NCBI RefSeq assembly: GCF_947489035.1
Contig: NZ_CANLCI010000005.1
Location: forward strand, 111,507-175,506
Origin: an uncultured Ferrimonas sp.
GTDB taxonomy: Bacteria > Pseudomonadota > Gammaproteobacteria > Enterobacterales > Shewanellaceae
Direction: 5' to 3'
DNA length: 64,000 nt
In this document: positions 32,889 to 42,361 of the stretch, one piece after another
Layout: the number at the start of each line of letters is the position of its first letter
Position numbering within the stretch: position 1 is the first letter of the stretch
Position numbers and translations under genes: made by a program
Notes under the pieces: generated by a model
The model's input: only the letters and a program-made list of their open reading frames with translations
What the model was told of the DNA's origin: nothing
Database searches by the model: none

Positions 32889-34631
32889 ATGAGAGCAGCC
32901 GTTGTTCTGCTGGCAGCCCTATTAAGTGGCTGCGTCAGCACCCCTACCCCCAGCAATCAAATCAGCACGCTAATGGACGCCAGTTGGCAGCTGCAACTGA
33001 GCAGCCAGCCGCAGCTTGCCCAGCATTATGGCGACAGCAACGCCGCCAGCGAATTAGCCGATCTTAGCCCCGCGGCACTGGCCGCCCACCACCAAGCGCA
33101 AACGCAGCTGTTAGCCCAAGTGAATGGCATCGACGCCACCACTGTGCCATTAAGCCAACAGGCGGATCTGGCCATTTTGCGTCACCAGCTGCAAAACGGC
33201 ATCGACAGCTACCGCTTTCATGAACACTACAGCCCCATTTCAGCCGAAGGCGGCTTTCATGCGTATTTGGCCGGCATCGCCCGAGGCCACAGCCTAAAAA
33301 CCGAAGCCGACGCCCGTGCCTACTTGGCTCGTTTACAACAGGTACCGCGTTACTTCGAGCAACAAATCCATTGGTTACAGCAAGGAATAAACAGCGGCAA
33401 TACCGTGCCCCAAGCGGTGTTAACCGGCTTTGAAGACAGCATCAGCGCCTTTATCACCCCCGCCGATAGCAGCCTTTACTACCAACCCTTTGCCAATCTG
33501 GCCGCCGACTTCCCAAATAAGGCACGCTGGCAGCAGCAAGGATTGGCTGCGGTGGCCGAATTGGTGCTGCCAAGCTACCAACGCTTTTACGATTTTTATC
33601 AGCAGCAGTACTATCCCGCAGCCCGGCAAACCATTGGCGCCAGCGACTTAGCCGATGGCCAACGCTATTACGCCAATCGCGTGCGTCACTTCACTACCTT
33701 ACCGATGACCGCCGAGCAGGTGCATCAACTGGGCTTAACCGAAGTCGCGCGGATCCGCGCCGAGATGGATCAGGTGATTGCTCAGCTTAAGTTCGAAGGC
33801 AGCTTCGCTGAGTTTCTGCATTTTCTGCGCAGCGATCCCCAGTTCTATCCCCAAAGTGCCGACGAACTGCTGTACTACGCCGCCCACCTCTCGAAGCAAG
33901 CGGATGCGATGCTGCCGCTGTTCTTTGGTTTGCTGCCACGCACCCCCTATGGGGTAAAACCGGTACCGGCCGAGATCGCCCCAAAGTACACCACTGGCCG
34001 TTACAGTGGCAGCAGCAGTGACGATAAGCCGGGCTACTATTGGGTCAACACCTACGCGCTGGATAAACGACCGCTGTACGAGATGGAAGCGCTGACCCTG
34101 CACGAAGCGGTGCCTGGCCACCATTTGCAGATCGCACTGGCGTCAGAGCTGGATCTGCACCCACTGCGGCGTAACTACTACATCAGCGCCTTTGGTGAAG
34201 GCTGGGGGCTGTACAGTGAAAAGCTGGGGCTGGAAGGGGGCTTCTACCAAGATCCCTACAGCAACTTTGGCCGCTTAACTTACGAGATGTGGCGCGCCTG
34301 CCGCTTAGTGGTGGATACCGGCATGCACGCCAAGGGTTGGAGCCGCCAACAAGCGATTGATTACCTTGCCAGTAACACCGCCTTATCGCTGCACAACGTC
34401 ACCACCGAAATTGACCGCTACATCGGTTGGCCGGGGCAGGCGCTGTCCTACAAAATTGGCGAACTGACCCTGTGGCGTTTACGTGCCGAAGCCCAATCGG
34501 CGCTGGGCCAGCAATTTGATCTGCGCCAGTTTCACGACCAAGTCTTGCAGGGCGGGTCATTACCGATGAGCCAGCTCGAGCAACAAATTAACGCGTGGAT
34601 TGCCGCGCAATTAGGAGCACACAATGGATAA
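32889..34631 (+). CDS. DUF885 family lipoprotein, predicted metallopeptidase
   Basis: A 580-residue lipoprotein: signal RAAVVLLAALLSGC ends in a lipobox with Cys near residue 15. The DUF885 domain fills the rest. It carries LHEAVPGHHLQIA, an HEXXPGH zinc-like motif, and FGEGWGLYSEKLG about 30 residues later, where a third ligand Glu could lie. Members are predicted peptidases with unknown substrates. AAGGA lies 7 nt before the ATG at 32889. Its 3' end overlaps the DUF1244 gene by 8 bp. Confidence 0.88.
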   Translation: MRAAVVLLAALLSGCVSTPTPSNQISTLMDASWQLQLSSQPQLAQHYGDSNAASELADLSPAALAAHHQAQTQLLAQVNGIDATTVPLSQQADLAILRHQLQNGIDSYRFHEHYSPISAEGGFHAYLAGIARGHSLKTEADARAYLARLQQVPRYFEQQIHWLQQGINSGNTVPQAVLTGFEDSISAFITPADSSLYYQPFANLAADFPNKARWQQQGLAAVAELVLPSYQRFYDFYQQQYYPAARQTIGASDLADGQRYYANRVRHFTTLPMTAEQVHQLGLTEVARIRAEMDQVIAQLKFEGSFAEFLHFLRSDPQFYPQSADELLYYAAHLSKQADAMLPLFFGLLPRTPYGVKPVPAEIAPKYTTGRYSGSSSDDKPGYYWVNTYALDKRPLYEMEALTLHEAVPGHHLQIALASELDLHPLRRNYYISAFGEGWGLYSEKLGLEGGFYQDPYSNFGRLTYEMWRACRLVVDTGMHAKGWSRQQAIDYLASNTALSLHNVTTEIDRYIGWPGQALSYKIGELTLWRLRAEAQSALGQQFDLRQFHDQVLQGGSLPMSQLEQQINAWIAAQLGAHNG

Positions 34632-34926
34632 GCAAACCGAAGTCGAAGCCGCAGTACTGCGCCGTTTACTGGCTCACCTTGATGCCAACAAAGAGGTGCA
34701 AAACATCGATCTGATGATCTTGGCGGGGTTTTGCCGCAACTGTTTGTCCAAGTGGTACAAAGCCGAGGCCGATGAACGCGGGCTGGAATTAAGCGACGAT
34801 GACGCACGGGAAGCGATCTACCGCATGCCCTACAGCCAGTGGAAAGCCGAGCACCAACCCAACGCGACCGAGGCCCAGTTGGCCGCGTACCAAGCCCGCC
34901 AGCATAAGCTCAGCACCGAACAATGA
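34624..34926 (+). CDS. DUF1244 protein
   Basis: A 100-residue cytoplasmic protein of the small alpha-helical DUF1244 family. The conserved centre is DLMILAGFCRNCLSKWY with two cysteines, then REAIYRMPYSQWKAEHQ. The function is unknown. It overlaps its neighbours on both sides (8 bp and 4 bp), so all three genes are coupled. Confidence 0.92.
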   Translation: MDKQTEVEAAVLRRLLAHLDANKEVQNIDLMILAGFCRNCLSKWYKAEADERGLELSDDDAREAIYRMPYSQWKAEHQPNATEAQLAAYQARQHKLSTEQ

Positions 34927-35894
34927 TGGATAACAGCGTTACTCGCACTGCCTTATGGCAGCAGGCGCAACAGGGCCACTTTGTTGGGGTAAAAGGGGTC
35001 GAGATCCACTACTGCATCGTCAAAGCTGCCCCACAGGTGCCATACCGTGGTGCCATAGTGTTGTGCAGCGGCCGGATCGAAAGCTACCTCAAATACTGGC
35101 CGCTGGTGCAGCACCTGCAGCAACGTGGCTTCGATCTGTATCTGTGGGATCACCGCGGGCAAGGGTTGTCCGGACGGTTGCTGGCTAACCGCCACATCGG
35201 CCACGTGCATCACTTTCGGGATTACGTGGCCGACATGGCCACCTTCATGCGCGATTACGTCAACCCAGCCAACCCGCCGCAGCGCTATCTGTTGGCGCAC
35301 TCCATGGGCGGGGCCATTGCCGCGTTGTACTTACAGCAATACCCCAATCAGTTTGATCGGGCGCTGTTGTCGTCGCCCATGCTGGGGGTGCAGCTGCCTG
35401 CGCCACGCTGGCTGATTGAACCGCTGTTGTCGTTGTGGCATCGGCTGCGCCCGAACGGCTACGCCCTGGGTGGCCACGATTACCAAGACCGCCCCTTTGC
35501 CGATAACGATTTAAGCCACGATGCCGAGCAATATCAGCAGTTTCGTCAGCTGTATCAACAAACCCCACAGCTGCAACTGGGCAGCCCCAGCGTGCACTGG
35601 ATCCGCCATGCGCTGGCCACCTGCGACACGCTCAGCAAGGTCAACATCGAAACCCCGCTGCAGATCGCGTTAGCCGGTGCCGACAGCATCGTTGATAATC
35701 AGGCGATCCGCGCCTTTGCCCAGCGCGGTAACCACCCGCTGTTAGAGGTGGCTGGCGCCAGACACGAACTGCTGATGGAGCACGACGACTACCGCCAGCC
35801 GTTGCTTAATTGTTTAATGGCGTGGTTTGTTGCCCCTGACGCCCACGATGACGCAACTGCATCAGCAGATCGTCCAGCGAGCGTGGCGCACTAA
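34923..35894 (+). CDS. Alpha/beta hydrolase, lysophospholipase L2-like
   Basis: A 323-residue hydrolase. The nucleophile elbow is AHSMGGA (Ser near residue 127); WDHRGQGLSGR is the oxyanion-region motif shared with PldB and monoglyceride lipases; the catalytic His lies in GARHELLMEHD near residue 283. No signal peptide. It overlaps the DUF1244 gene by 4 bp. Its last 89 bp overlap the opposite-strand GGDEF-EAL gene. Confidence 0.9.
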   Translation: MMDNSVTRTALWQQAQQGHFVGVKGVEIHYCIVKAAPQVPYRGAIVLCSGRIESYLKYWPLVQHLQQRGFDLYLWDHRGQGLSGRLLANRHIGHVHHFRDYVADMATFMRDYVNPANPPQRYLLAHSMGGAIAALYLQQYPNQFDRALLSSPMLGVQLPAPRWLIEPLLSLWHRLRPNGYALGGHDYQDRPFADNDLSHDAEQYQQFRQLYQQTPQLQLGSPSVHWIRHALATCDTLSKVNIETPLQIALAGADSIVDNQAIRAFAQRGNHPLLEVAGARHELLMEHDDYRQPLLNCLMAWFVAPDAHDDATASADRPASVAH

Positions 35895-38277
35895 GCAGAT
35901 ACCCTTGGAAGCTGCTGCAGCCGTGTTGCTGCAGCAGTCGATAACAACTCTCGTCGTCTACGCCACTGGCCATCCACTCGAGCGATAACGCCGACGCGAT
36001 GTTGGCCTGCGCCAGCAGCAGCGACTCGCCACTGGCATCCCCTTGGCGGCACAGGTAGCGGGCATCCAGCTTGATTCGGGAAAGCGGCAACTGCTGCAGT
36101 TGCGACAGCATCAAATAACCCGCGCCGAAGTGATCCAGCGCGATCCGCACACCAATGCCATTCAGCTGTTGCAGTACGCTCAGCAGTTCTGGGGTTAGCT
36201 GGGGCAAGTAATGTTCAGACAGCTCCAACAGCAACATCGAGCTGGGGATCCCTTGCTCCTCAAGGTGGTGCTGTAAGCGGCTCATGAATTGCGGCCACGC
36301 CAGCTGCCGTGGGCTCACGTTGATCATCAACTCATTCAAGCCATAACGGCGCAACACCGCCAGATCGCGACAGGCTGCCGCCAGCTGCAGTTCGGCAATG
36401 GGCTCGGCCAAACCGTAACGCTCTGCCACCGGCAGAAAATGCGCTGGGGCAATGTCACCGCGGCTGGGGTGGCGCCACCGCAGCAGCGCTTCCGCCGAGC
36501 GGATCTCGCCGTTGTTATCCACCACCGGTTGGTAGTGCAGGCTTAATTCCCCCTGCTGTAAGCCACGACTGAGCGCGTCTCGCAGCCAGTAGCGTTGGCG
36601 TGTTTTTTTCTGCATCTCCGCTTTGTACAAGCGGTAGCTGCCACGCCCCTCTTCTTTGCACTGATACACCGCCAACTCCGCTTGCGACAGCGGCGTTTCG
36701 GTTTGCAGCTGCACCCCCGGCTGGAACAAACTGATGCCGATGCAGCTGCCCACATGCAGCTCGACCCCATCAATCACCCAGGCGCGTTCAAAGCACTTCA
36801 TCATCTGCTGCGCCAAGTACTCAACCTGCGCCAGCAGTGGCTGCTGATGGGGATCGATGCCGCTGATCACCACCGCAAATTCATCACCATGGACACGGCG
36901 GATCAGATCCGCCTTCGGAAACTGTTTCTGCAACCGCGCCAACACCTGTCGCAACAGCTGATCACCGCCATTGTGGCTGTAGCCATCGTTCACCAGTTTG
37001 AAATCATCCAAATCGAGGTAGAACAAGGCGCTGTAACCACTGCTGTCGCGGCTCTGCACCAAGGGCACAAGGCAGTTCAACAGCCCCATTCGTGCCAGCG
37101 CTTGGCCGTCGTCGCCGCCTTGCAGCTTGCGGTTCATCTCGTCGCTGATGTCCAGATGACTGCCGACCATGCGGCTGGCATTGCCGTCAGCATCCCAGTC
37201 CACCACCATGCCGCGATCCATCACCCACACGTAGTGGCCATCGCGGTGGCGCAAGCGCACAACGCTTTCCATGATGCCGGAGTGGCCTTGCAGATGCTGC
37301 CGGATCAACTCCATCATCCGTGGTTTGTCTTCGGGGTGGATCCGCTGCTCCCAAGTATCGAAACTGGACAGCAATTCATCGTCGCGAAAGCCCAGCATCG
37401 ATTTCCAATGGTGCGACAGGTACACCTGACCGTCGTTGATGCGCCAATCCCAGACCCCGGCTTTAATGCCTTCAATCGCGTACAGCCAGCGCTGTTCGCT
37501 TTCCACTAACTGCAGATAGCCTTGCCGTATCCGCTGGTTGCTCTGCTCTAGCTGCCGCCAAAACTGTTCAATGTCGTTAAAGGGGCCGAGATCCGGCTTA
37601 TTCAGCTCTGCCTCACCAAAGCGACGAGTGCTGGCGGTTAAACGGCGCAGCGGCAGGTATAAGGTGCGATAGCCACACCAGCACAGCAGGGCCACCCACA
37701 GTAATCCCAAGCTCCAGACTCGACCCAGACGCTGGAAAAACAGCGCCTGGCTGATGTCGTTTAACGCGGTAACGTCTTGTTCTAGGTAGATCAGCCGTGG
37801 CTCTAAATGGGGTTTCAGTTGCACCAGTGGGTAGTAAATTTGCACGCTGGCTCGCTGTGGGCTGGCCACTATCAGGTGATGGCCGCTCAACAGCGCTTGG
37901 CGGGAGAGTTCGGTTTGATAACCGTCGAGTAAATTTTGCGCTTGGCCACCACGCCACGCCGAGCTGGAGCCAAAGTAGATGCGCTGCTCTCGATCAATAA
38001 TGGCCGCTTCCAACAACTCATCATCTTGCGCCCACATCAGCAGGCTTTGCTCGGCAACCTCACCGGCTCGAGCCGGCCCCGACGCCACCAGCAGCTGTTC
38101 CACTTGTCGCGCCCGTTGCAGCAATAGGTGCTGTTGGGCTGTACGCAAGTGATCGCGCATCATGTCGCGCCCCTGCACAAAGTCCATCGCCACCATTGAT
38201 GACAAGCACAACAGCAGCAACAACGGTAGCAGCACCATGAGCGACACTTTCGGCAACGGTTGCCACCGCTGCATCAT
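35806..38277 (-). CDS. Membrane PAS-GGDEF-EAL protein with altered active sites
   Basis: An 823-residue signalling protein. Two membrane spans (about residues 10-30 and 195-215) flank a periplasmic sensor. A PAS domain with PAC motif follows, then GGDEF (signature HGDEF near residue 461, metal site DLDDFKLVNDGYSH intact) and EAL (EALLRW intact near residue 595). The EAL catalytic loop reads DHFGAG instead of DDFGTG, and the AEGVE motif reads ASGVD, losing the likely general-base Glu. Phosphodiesterase activity is doubtful. Start chosen at 38277 because AGGGA is 8 nt upstream; 38286 is an alternative. The 3' end overlaps the hydrolase gene. Confidence 0.87.
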   Translation of the reverse strand: MMQRWQPLPKVSLMVLLPLLLLLCLSSMVAMDFVQGRDMMRDHLRTAQQHLLLQRARQVEQLLVASGPARAGEVAEQSLLMWAQDDELLEAAIIDREQRIYFGSSSAWRGGQAQNLLDGYQTELSRQALLSGHHLIVASPQRASVQIYYPLVQLKPHLEPRLIYLEQDVTALNDISQALFFQRLGRVWSLGLLWVALLCWCGYRTLYLPLRRLTASTRRFGEAELNKPDLGPFNDIEQFWRQLEQSNQRIRQGYLQLVESEQRWLYAIEGIKAGVWDWRINDGQVYLSHHWKSMLGFRDDELLSSFDTWEQRIHPEDKPRMMELIRQHLQGHSGIMESVVRLRHRDGHYVWVMDRGMVVDWDADGNASRMVGSHLDISDEMNRKLQGGDDGQALARMGLLNCLVPLVQSRDSSGYSALFYLDLDDFKLVNDGYSHNGGDQLLRQVLARLQKQFPKADLIRRVHGDEFAVVISGIDPHQQPLLAQVEYLAQQMMKCFERAWVIDGVELHVGSCIGISLFQPGVQLQTETPLSQAELAVYQCKEEGRGSYRLYKAEMQKKTRQRYWLRDALSRGLQQGELSLHYQPVVDNNGEIRSAEALLRWRHPSRGDIAPAHFLPVAERYGLAEPIAELQLAAACRDLAVLRRYGLNELMINVSPRQLAWPQFMSRLQHHLEEQGIPSSMLLLELSEHYLPQLTPELLSVLQQLNGIGVRIALDHFGAGYLMLSQLQQLPLSRIKLDARYLCRQGDASGESLLLAQANIASALSLEWMASGVDDESCYRLLQQHGCSSFQGYLLSAPRSLDDLLMQLRHRGRQGQQTTPLNN

Positions 38278-38468
38278 CGCTTTCATCCCTGTTTGCACAG
38301 ACTTACCTTGATTATCCTTCCTGTACAACAGCATACCCTGATATAGCAAACGCCAAAAGAGTGACCAGCATTGCGGATAAGGTGTCTGGCAACAATCAAC
38401 CGCGGCTAGACAAAACCCGCGCCGTTGCCGTTTACAGCAACACCTACAATCCGATGAGATCTCGCCCC

Positions 38469-39287
38469 ATGCGTTCCTTGGTTGCTTGTGTGTTGTTCTT
38501 GCTTTGCCCCTGCGTCCACAGCCAAAGTTTGGCTCACTTTCCCCGCTTCGATCCCCAGCAGCTGTACCAGCCCAGCAACGTGGTGCGCTGGCACGCACAC
38601 CTGTGGATTGCCATTGATGAAACCTGGGGCCAAGCCCCCGCTGCAGACAACTTTGATTGGCTGCAGGTGCCACTGCAACACACGGTGCCATGGCAACCTC
38701 AGCAGCAGCCGCTCGGCACCGTGGTGCAATATCAGGGGCTGCATTACGTTGCTGTCCAGCCGATCACCGCAGCCACGGCGGCACCAGAGCAGAGCCCACG
38801 GTGGCGGCAGTTCAACCACCCGGCCTTAGGGTATTCGCTGCCGCTGGTTGATCCCATCGAAAGCCGCAGTGTCGATGTTGACCGCAACGACAATGGCCTG
38901 CGCGATGATTTTGAAGCCCACGTACTGTTAACTTGGCCAGCCGAAGTACTGCGCCAAGCCGGGTTCAATAGCGGCTACCTCTATCACGATCTGCTGCAAG
39001 TAAACCAATACCAGCCGAGCTTAATCGATCGGGAATGGGCACAAACCCTCAGTAACTCTCTGGCCGCCAGCCGCCAATGCCAGCAACAACTGCATCAGCA
39101 GCATCCGCAGTTTTCCGGTTTTGAGAGTAAATTTTTTAATACGGCCGCGCGCCTTGCTGCCCGTGCCCACGCCGAGCAGCAACTCATCTTGGTATTGGGC
39201 GAACACTATCAGCCCCAAATCTCGCCCATGCCCTGCGAGCAAGTGCGGCTGAGCCACCACAATGAACAGCTGCCACTGCGGTTGTGA
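38469..39287 (+). CDS. Secreted protein with two chitin-binding-like modules and a calcium-loop-like motif
   Basis: A 272-residue exported protein; the signal peptide is MRSLVACVLFLLCPCVHSQS. Two consecutive aromatic-rich segments (QLYQPSNVVRWHAHLWIAI...DWLQV and PLGTVVQYQGLHYVAVQP...PRWRQF) resemble ChiC/CBM5-12 carbohydrate-binding repeats. DVDRNDNGLRDDFE follows and resembles an EF-hand or dockerin calcium loop. The C-terminal part is unrecognised. No catalytic domain is seen. The start is uncertain (38454 also possible). It is divergent from the GGDEF-EAL gene. Confidence 0.6.
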   Translation: MRSLVACVLFLLCPCVHSQSLAHFPRFDPQQLYQPSNVVRWHAHLWIAIDETWGQAPAADNFDWLQVPLQHTVPWQPQQQPLGTVVQYQGLHYVAVQPITAATAAPEQSPRWRQFNHPALGYSLPLVDPIESRSVDVDRNDNGLRDDFEAHVLLTWPAEVLRQAGFNSGYLYHDLLQVNQYQPSLIDREWAQTLSNSLAASRQCQQQLHQQHPQFSGFESKFFNTAARLAARAHAEQQLILVLGEHYQPQISPMPCEQVRLSHHNEQLPLRL

Positions 39288-39300
39288 TGCCGCCCAAACA

Positions 39301-39331
39301 ACAACACCGCAACCAATGGCTGCGGTGTTGT
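39301..39331. terminator. Hairpin between convergent genes
   Basis: ACAACACCGCA/TGCGGTGTTGT, an 11-bp stem with a 9-nt loop and no T-run. It may act as a shared terminator for the two converging genes. Confidence 0.5.
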
Positions 39332-39369
39332 CGGTCTGCGGCTTGGGGTTACGCCCAGTGCAACGCAGT

Positions 39370-40551
39370 TTATGCGTTGCTGCCCGCTACGTAGCCAGAC
39401 GCCCACGCCCACTGAAAATTGTAGCCCCCAAGCCAGCCGGTAACGTCCATCACTTCGCCAGCAAAGTAGAGCCCAGGAAGGGTTTTGCATTCCATGGTTT
39501 TGGACGAGATCTGATCGGTATCAACGCCGCCTAAGGTCACTTCCGCGGTGCGGTAGCCTTCATCCCCTGCGGGCTTTAACTGCCAGCCATTGAGGGTGCT
39601 GGCGATCTGCTCCATGCGCAGTTTAGACAACTGACACAGTTGCTCATTGTCCCAACCTTGCTTGGCGATCATCGCTTCGGCCAAGCGGGCGGGCAGCCAT
39701 TCGCTCAAGACCGTTTGCAACAACCGCTTAGGATGTTGCTCGCGGGCGTGGGTGAGTTTTTCCATGGCGTCATCGCTTGGCAGCAGATCAACCCGCACCG
39801 CTTCGCCAACACCGCGGTAGTTCGATGCTTGCAGCACCGAAGGGCCAGACACACCACGGTGAGTAAACAGCAGCTGCTCGGTAAAACTTGGCCCCTGCAG
39901 GGCGCTGACGGTGGTGGTTAACGAAATGCCCGACAATGGCTCGAAGTGGGCTTTATCATCCGGTTGCAGCGTTAATGGCACCAAACCGGCACGCGTTGGC
40001 AGCACCGACAAACCAAACTGTTGCGCCAACTGATAGCCGTAAGGGCTTGCCCCCAGCTTCGGCATTGATAAGCCCCCAGTGGCAACAATCAACGATTGGC
40101 ACTCAAAAGCGCCAACGTTGGTGTCAACTTCAAAGCCACTGTCGGTTTGGCTGACGCTGCTGATGCTGGTGCGTAAGCGCACGCTGGCACCGCCTTTATC
40201 GCACTCTTTCAACAACATCTTGACGATATCCTTGGCGGAATCATCACAAAACAGTTGGCCGTGATCGCGCTCGTGGTAGGCGATGCCGTGTTCGCACACC
40301 ATCGAGATGAAATCCCAATTGCTGTACTGGGCTAAGGCCGACTTAACAAAATGCGGGTTGGCGCACAGGAAGTTGCCTGGCAGCACCTCCATATTGGTGA
40401 AGTTACAGCGGCCACCGCCGCTGATCAGGATCTTCTTACCCGCCTGTTTGGCGTGATCCAGCACCACCACTTTGCGGCCACGCTGGGCGGCCGTTGCCGC
40501 CGCCATCAGCCCAGCGGCGCCAGCACCCAGTACCACTACATCGCACTTCAT
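39370..40551 (-). CDS. BaiN/HI0933-family FAD oxidoreductase (YhiN-like)
   Basis: A 393-residue flavoprotein: N-terminal VVVLGAGAAGLMAAATAAQRGRKV binds FAD, GGGRCNFTN is the family hallmark, and the C-terminal YFAGEVMDVTGWLGGYNFQWAWASG closes the fold. The family includes E. coli YhiN; the substrate is unknown. I prefer the start at 40551 (MKCDVVVLG), which has AGG-type upstream sequence and the usual N-terminus. The frame extends 18 bp further. Confidence 0.92.
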   Translation of the reverse strand: MKCDVVVLGAGAAGLMAAATAAQRGRKVVVLDHAKQAGKKILISGGGRCNFTNMEVLPGNFLCANPHFVKSALAQYSNWDFISMVCEHGIAYHERDHGQLFCDDSAKDIVKMLLKECDKGGASVRLRTSISSVSQTDSGFEVDTNVGAFECQSLIVATGGLSMPKLGASPYGYQLAQQFGLSVLPTRAGLVPLTLQPDDKAHFEPLSGISLTTTVSALQGPSFTEQLLFTHRGVSGPSVLQASNYRGVGEAVRVDLLPSDDAMEKLTHAREQHPKRLLQTVLSEWLPARLAEAMIAKQGWDNEQLCQLSKLRMEQIASTLNGWQLKPAGDEGYRTAEVTLGGVDTDQISSKTMECKTLPGLYFAGEVMDVTGWLGGYNFQWAWASGYVAGSNA

Positions 40552-40658
40552 TACGCCTAACCTTTTCATTTCGTGTTACTAAACATTGCTTGATCACGGC
40601 GTTAGCCTTGCTCATGGCCGCGAAAAAATAGGGCTATGGCTTAACCAGCAAAAACAAC

Positions 40659-40682
40659 AAAGGGGTGCCGAAGCACCCCTTT
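40659..40682 (-). terminator. Intrinsic terminator after gpsA
   Basis: AAAGGGGTGC/GCACCCCTTT stem with a 4-nt loop; on the minus strand it is followed by a T-rich run. It ends the yibN-secB-gpsA unit. Confidence 0.85.
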
Positions 40683-40729
40683 ATCCTGATATGACCAGCA
40701 TTATACTCGAAATATAATCGCTCGAAACA

Positions 40730-41734
40730 TCATTCCTGTTTCATGTCGCGGCCCAACAAAGCCATCGCCGCTTCTTTTACGGGCTTACCTTGATACAGCA
40801 CTTGATACAGCTGTTCGGTAATTGGCATCTCCACCCCTTGGCGCTCGGCCAATTGGAACACCTCTTCGGCGTTACGGAAGCCTTCAACAACCTGACCAAT
40901 GTCAGCCATCGCTTGTTCCGGGTTCTTGCCCTGACCCAACGCCATGCCAAAACGGCGGTTGCGGGATTGGTTGTCGGTGCAAGTCAGCACCAGATCCCCT
41001 AACCCCGCCATGCCCATAAAGGTCTCTTTGCCCGCGCCGAGGGAGCAGCCCAAACGGCACATCTCCTGCAAACCACGGGTGATCAAAGCGGTACGGGCGT
41101 TGGCACCAAACCCGATGCCATCGGACATGCCCGCGGCAATGGCGATCACGTTTTTCACCGCGCCGCCCAGCTGCATGCTGACAAAATCGGGGTTGATGTA
41201 CACCCGCATCCAGCTTGGGTTATGCAGCAAGCTGGCGATGTCATCGGCAAAGGCTTGCTCGGTGGCGGCCAAAGAGATGGCGGTTGGCATGCCTACGGCC
41301 ATCTCTTTAGCGAAGGTTGGCCCAGACAAGACCGCCAGCGGAATGTTATCCCCTAGGGTTTCCCGCGCCACTTCTTGCAGTAAGCGGCCGGTCTTTGGCT
41401 CTAGCCCTTTAGTGGCCCACACCAACCGTGCGTCGTTACGCAACAGCGGCTTGGCGCGGTTCAGTACCTCACCAAAGACATGGCTTGGCACCACCACCAG
41501 AATGTTTTTCGATGCCGCTAACGCTTGGCTCAGATCCGCTTCAATAACCAGCGGTTCCGGGAAAGCAGCACCAGGAAGAAATTGTTCATTGCTACGGTCT
41601 GCAGCTAACTGCTGCATATGATCCGCTTCATGACCCCACAGCACAGTGCGGTGGCCATTGCGGGCTAATGAAATAGCAAGGGCGGTGCCATAAGACCCCG
41701 CCCCTAAAACCGTAATTTCGGCTTGTTCAGTCAA
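40730..41734 (-). CDS. gpsA: Glycerol-3-phosphate dehydrogenase [NAD(P)+]
   Basis: Makes sn-glycerol-3-phosphate for phospholipid synthesis. The 334-residue protein has the NAD-binding [18 protein letters not shown], the conserved [10 protein letters not shown] and LSGPTFAKE, and the catalytic-domain segment [31 protein letters not shown]. It follows secB by 17 bp, as in E. coli. Confidence 0.97.
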   Translation of the reverse strand: MTEQAEITVLGAGSYGTALAISLARNGHRTVLWGHEADHMQQLAADRSNEQFLPGAAFPEPLVIEADLSQALAASKNILVVVPSHVFGEVLNRAKPLLRNDARLVWATKGLEPKTGRLLQEVARETLGDNIPLAVLSGPTFAKEMAVGMPTAISLAATEQAFADDIASLLHNPSWMRVYINPDFVSMQLGGAVKNVIAIAAGMSDGIGFGANARTALITRGLQEMCRLGCSLGAGKETFMGMAGLGDLVLTCTDNQSRNRRFGMALGQGKNPEQAMADIGQVVEGFRNAEEVFQLAERQGVEMPITEQLYQVLYQGKPVKEAAMALLGRDMKQE

Positions 41735-41751
41735 CGGAAAACTCCGGTTGA

Positions 41752-42225
41752 TTATGCGTCAGCTTGCTCAGCAGCTTCTGCTTGACGCTTTTGCATGTAC
41801 TGGGCAAACAGGGCGTCAAAGTTTACTGGTGCCAGGTTCAGTGGTGGGAAAGTACCACGGTTAACCAGGCTTGCTACGGCTTCGCGAGCGTATGGGAACA
41901 GGATGTTCGGGCAACCGGCACCCAATGCGTGGGCCAGTTGTGGCTCAGGCAGGTTCGCTACAGTAAAGATACCAGCCTGCTGTACTTCCGCCAGGAACGC
42001 AGTGTCTTCTTCAACCTTCACCGTTACGGTGATAGAAATGATCACTTCGTAGGTATCGTCAGCCAGCTTGTTAGAGCGGGTGTCCAGATCCAGTTTAACT
42101 TCTGGCTTCCATTCCTTCTGGAAGATAGCCGGAGAGTTAGGCGTCTCGAAAGAGATGTCTTTGGTGTAAACGCGCTGAATTTGAAAAACTGGTGCGGTTT
42201 GTTCGTTAGTTGCTGCTTCAGACAT
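41752..42225 (-). CDS. secB: Protein-export chaperone SecB
   Basis: Tetrameric chaperone that keeps preproteins unfolded for SecA. The 157-residue protein has [17 protein letters not shown] and the C-terminal [19 protein letters not shown] SecA-binding region (here [10 protein letters not shown]). The start at 42225 (MSEAATNEQ) is preceded by AAGG and fits the family; the open frame upstream is not coding. Confidence 0.97.
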   Translation of the reverse strand: MSEAATNEQTAPVFQIQRVYTKDISFETPNSPAIFQKEWKPEVKLDLDTRSNKLADDTYEVIISITVTVKVEEDTAFLAEVQQAGIFTVANLPEPQLAHALGAGCPNILFPYAREAVASLVNRGTFPPLNLAPVNFDALFAQYMQKRQAEAAEQADA

Positions 42226-42361
42226 AGTCTTAACCTTAATATTGTTGTCGTTTTTCGGGCAGTCCGTCGCCGATCTAGTCCATAGGTTGACCAAAACCGC
42301 GGTGACTCTTGTTTCAAGGCAGATACCCTACCTCGAAACCGAAACAAAAATAAATCTGGAA

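Noticed and set aside
38278..38691. N-terminal extension of the GGDEF-EAL frame
   Set aside because: It covers the opposite-strand secreted protein gene and lacks a membrane-protein-like or family sequence; the supported start is at 38277.
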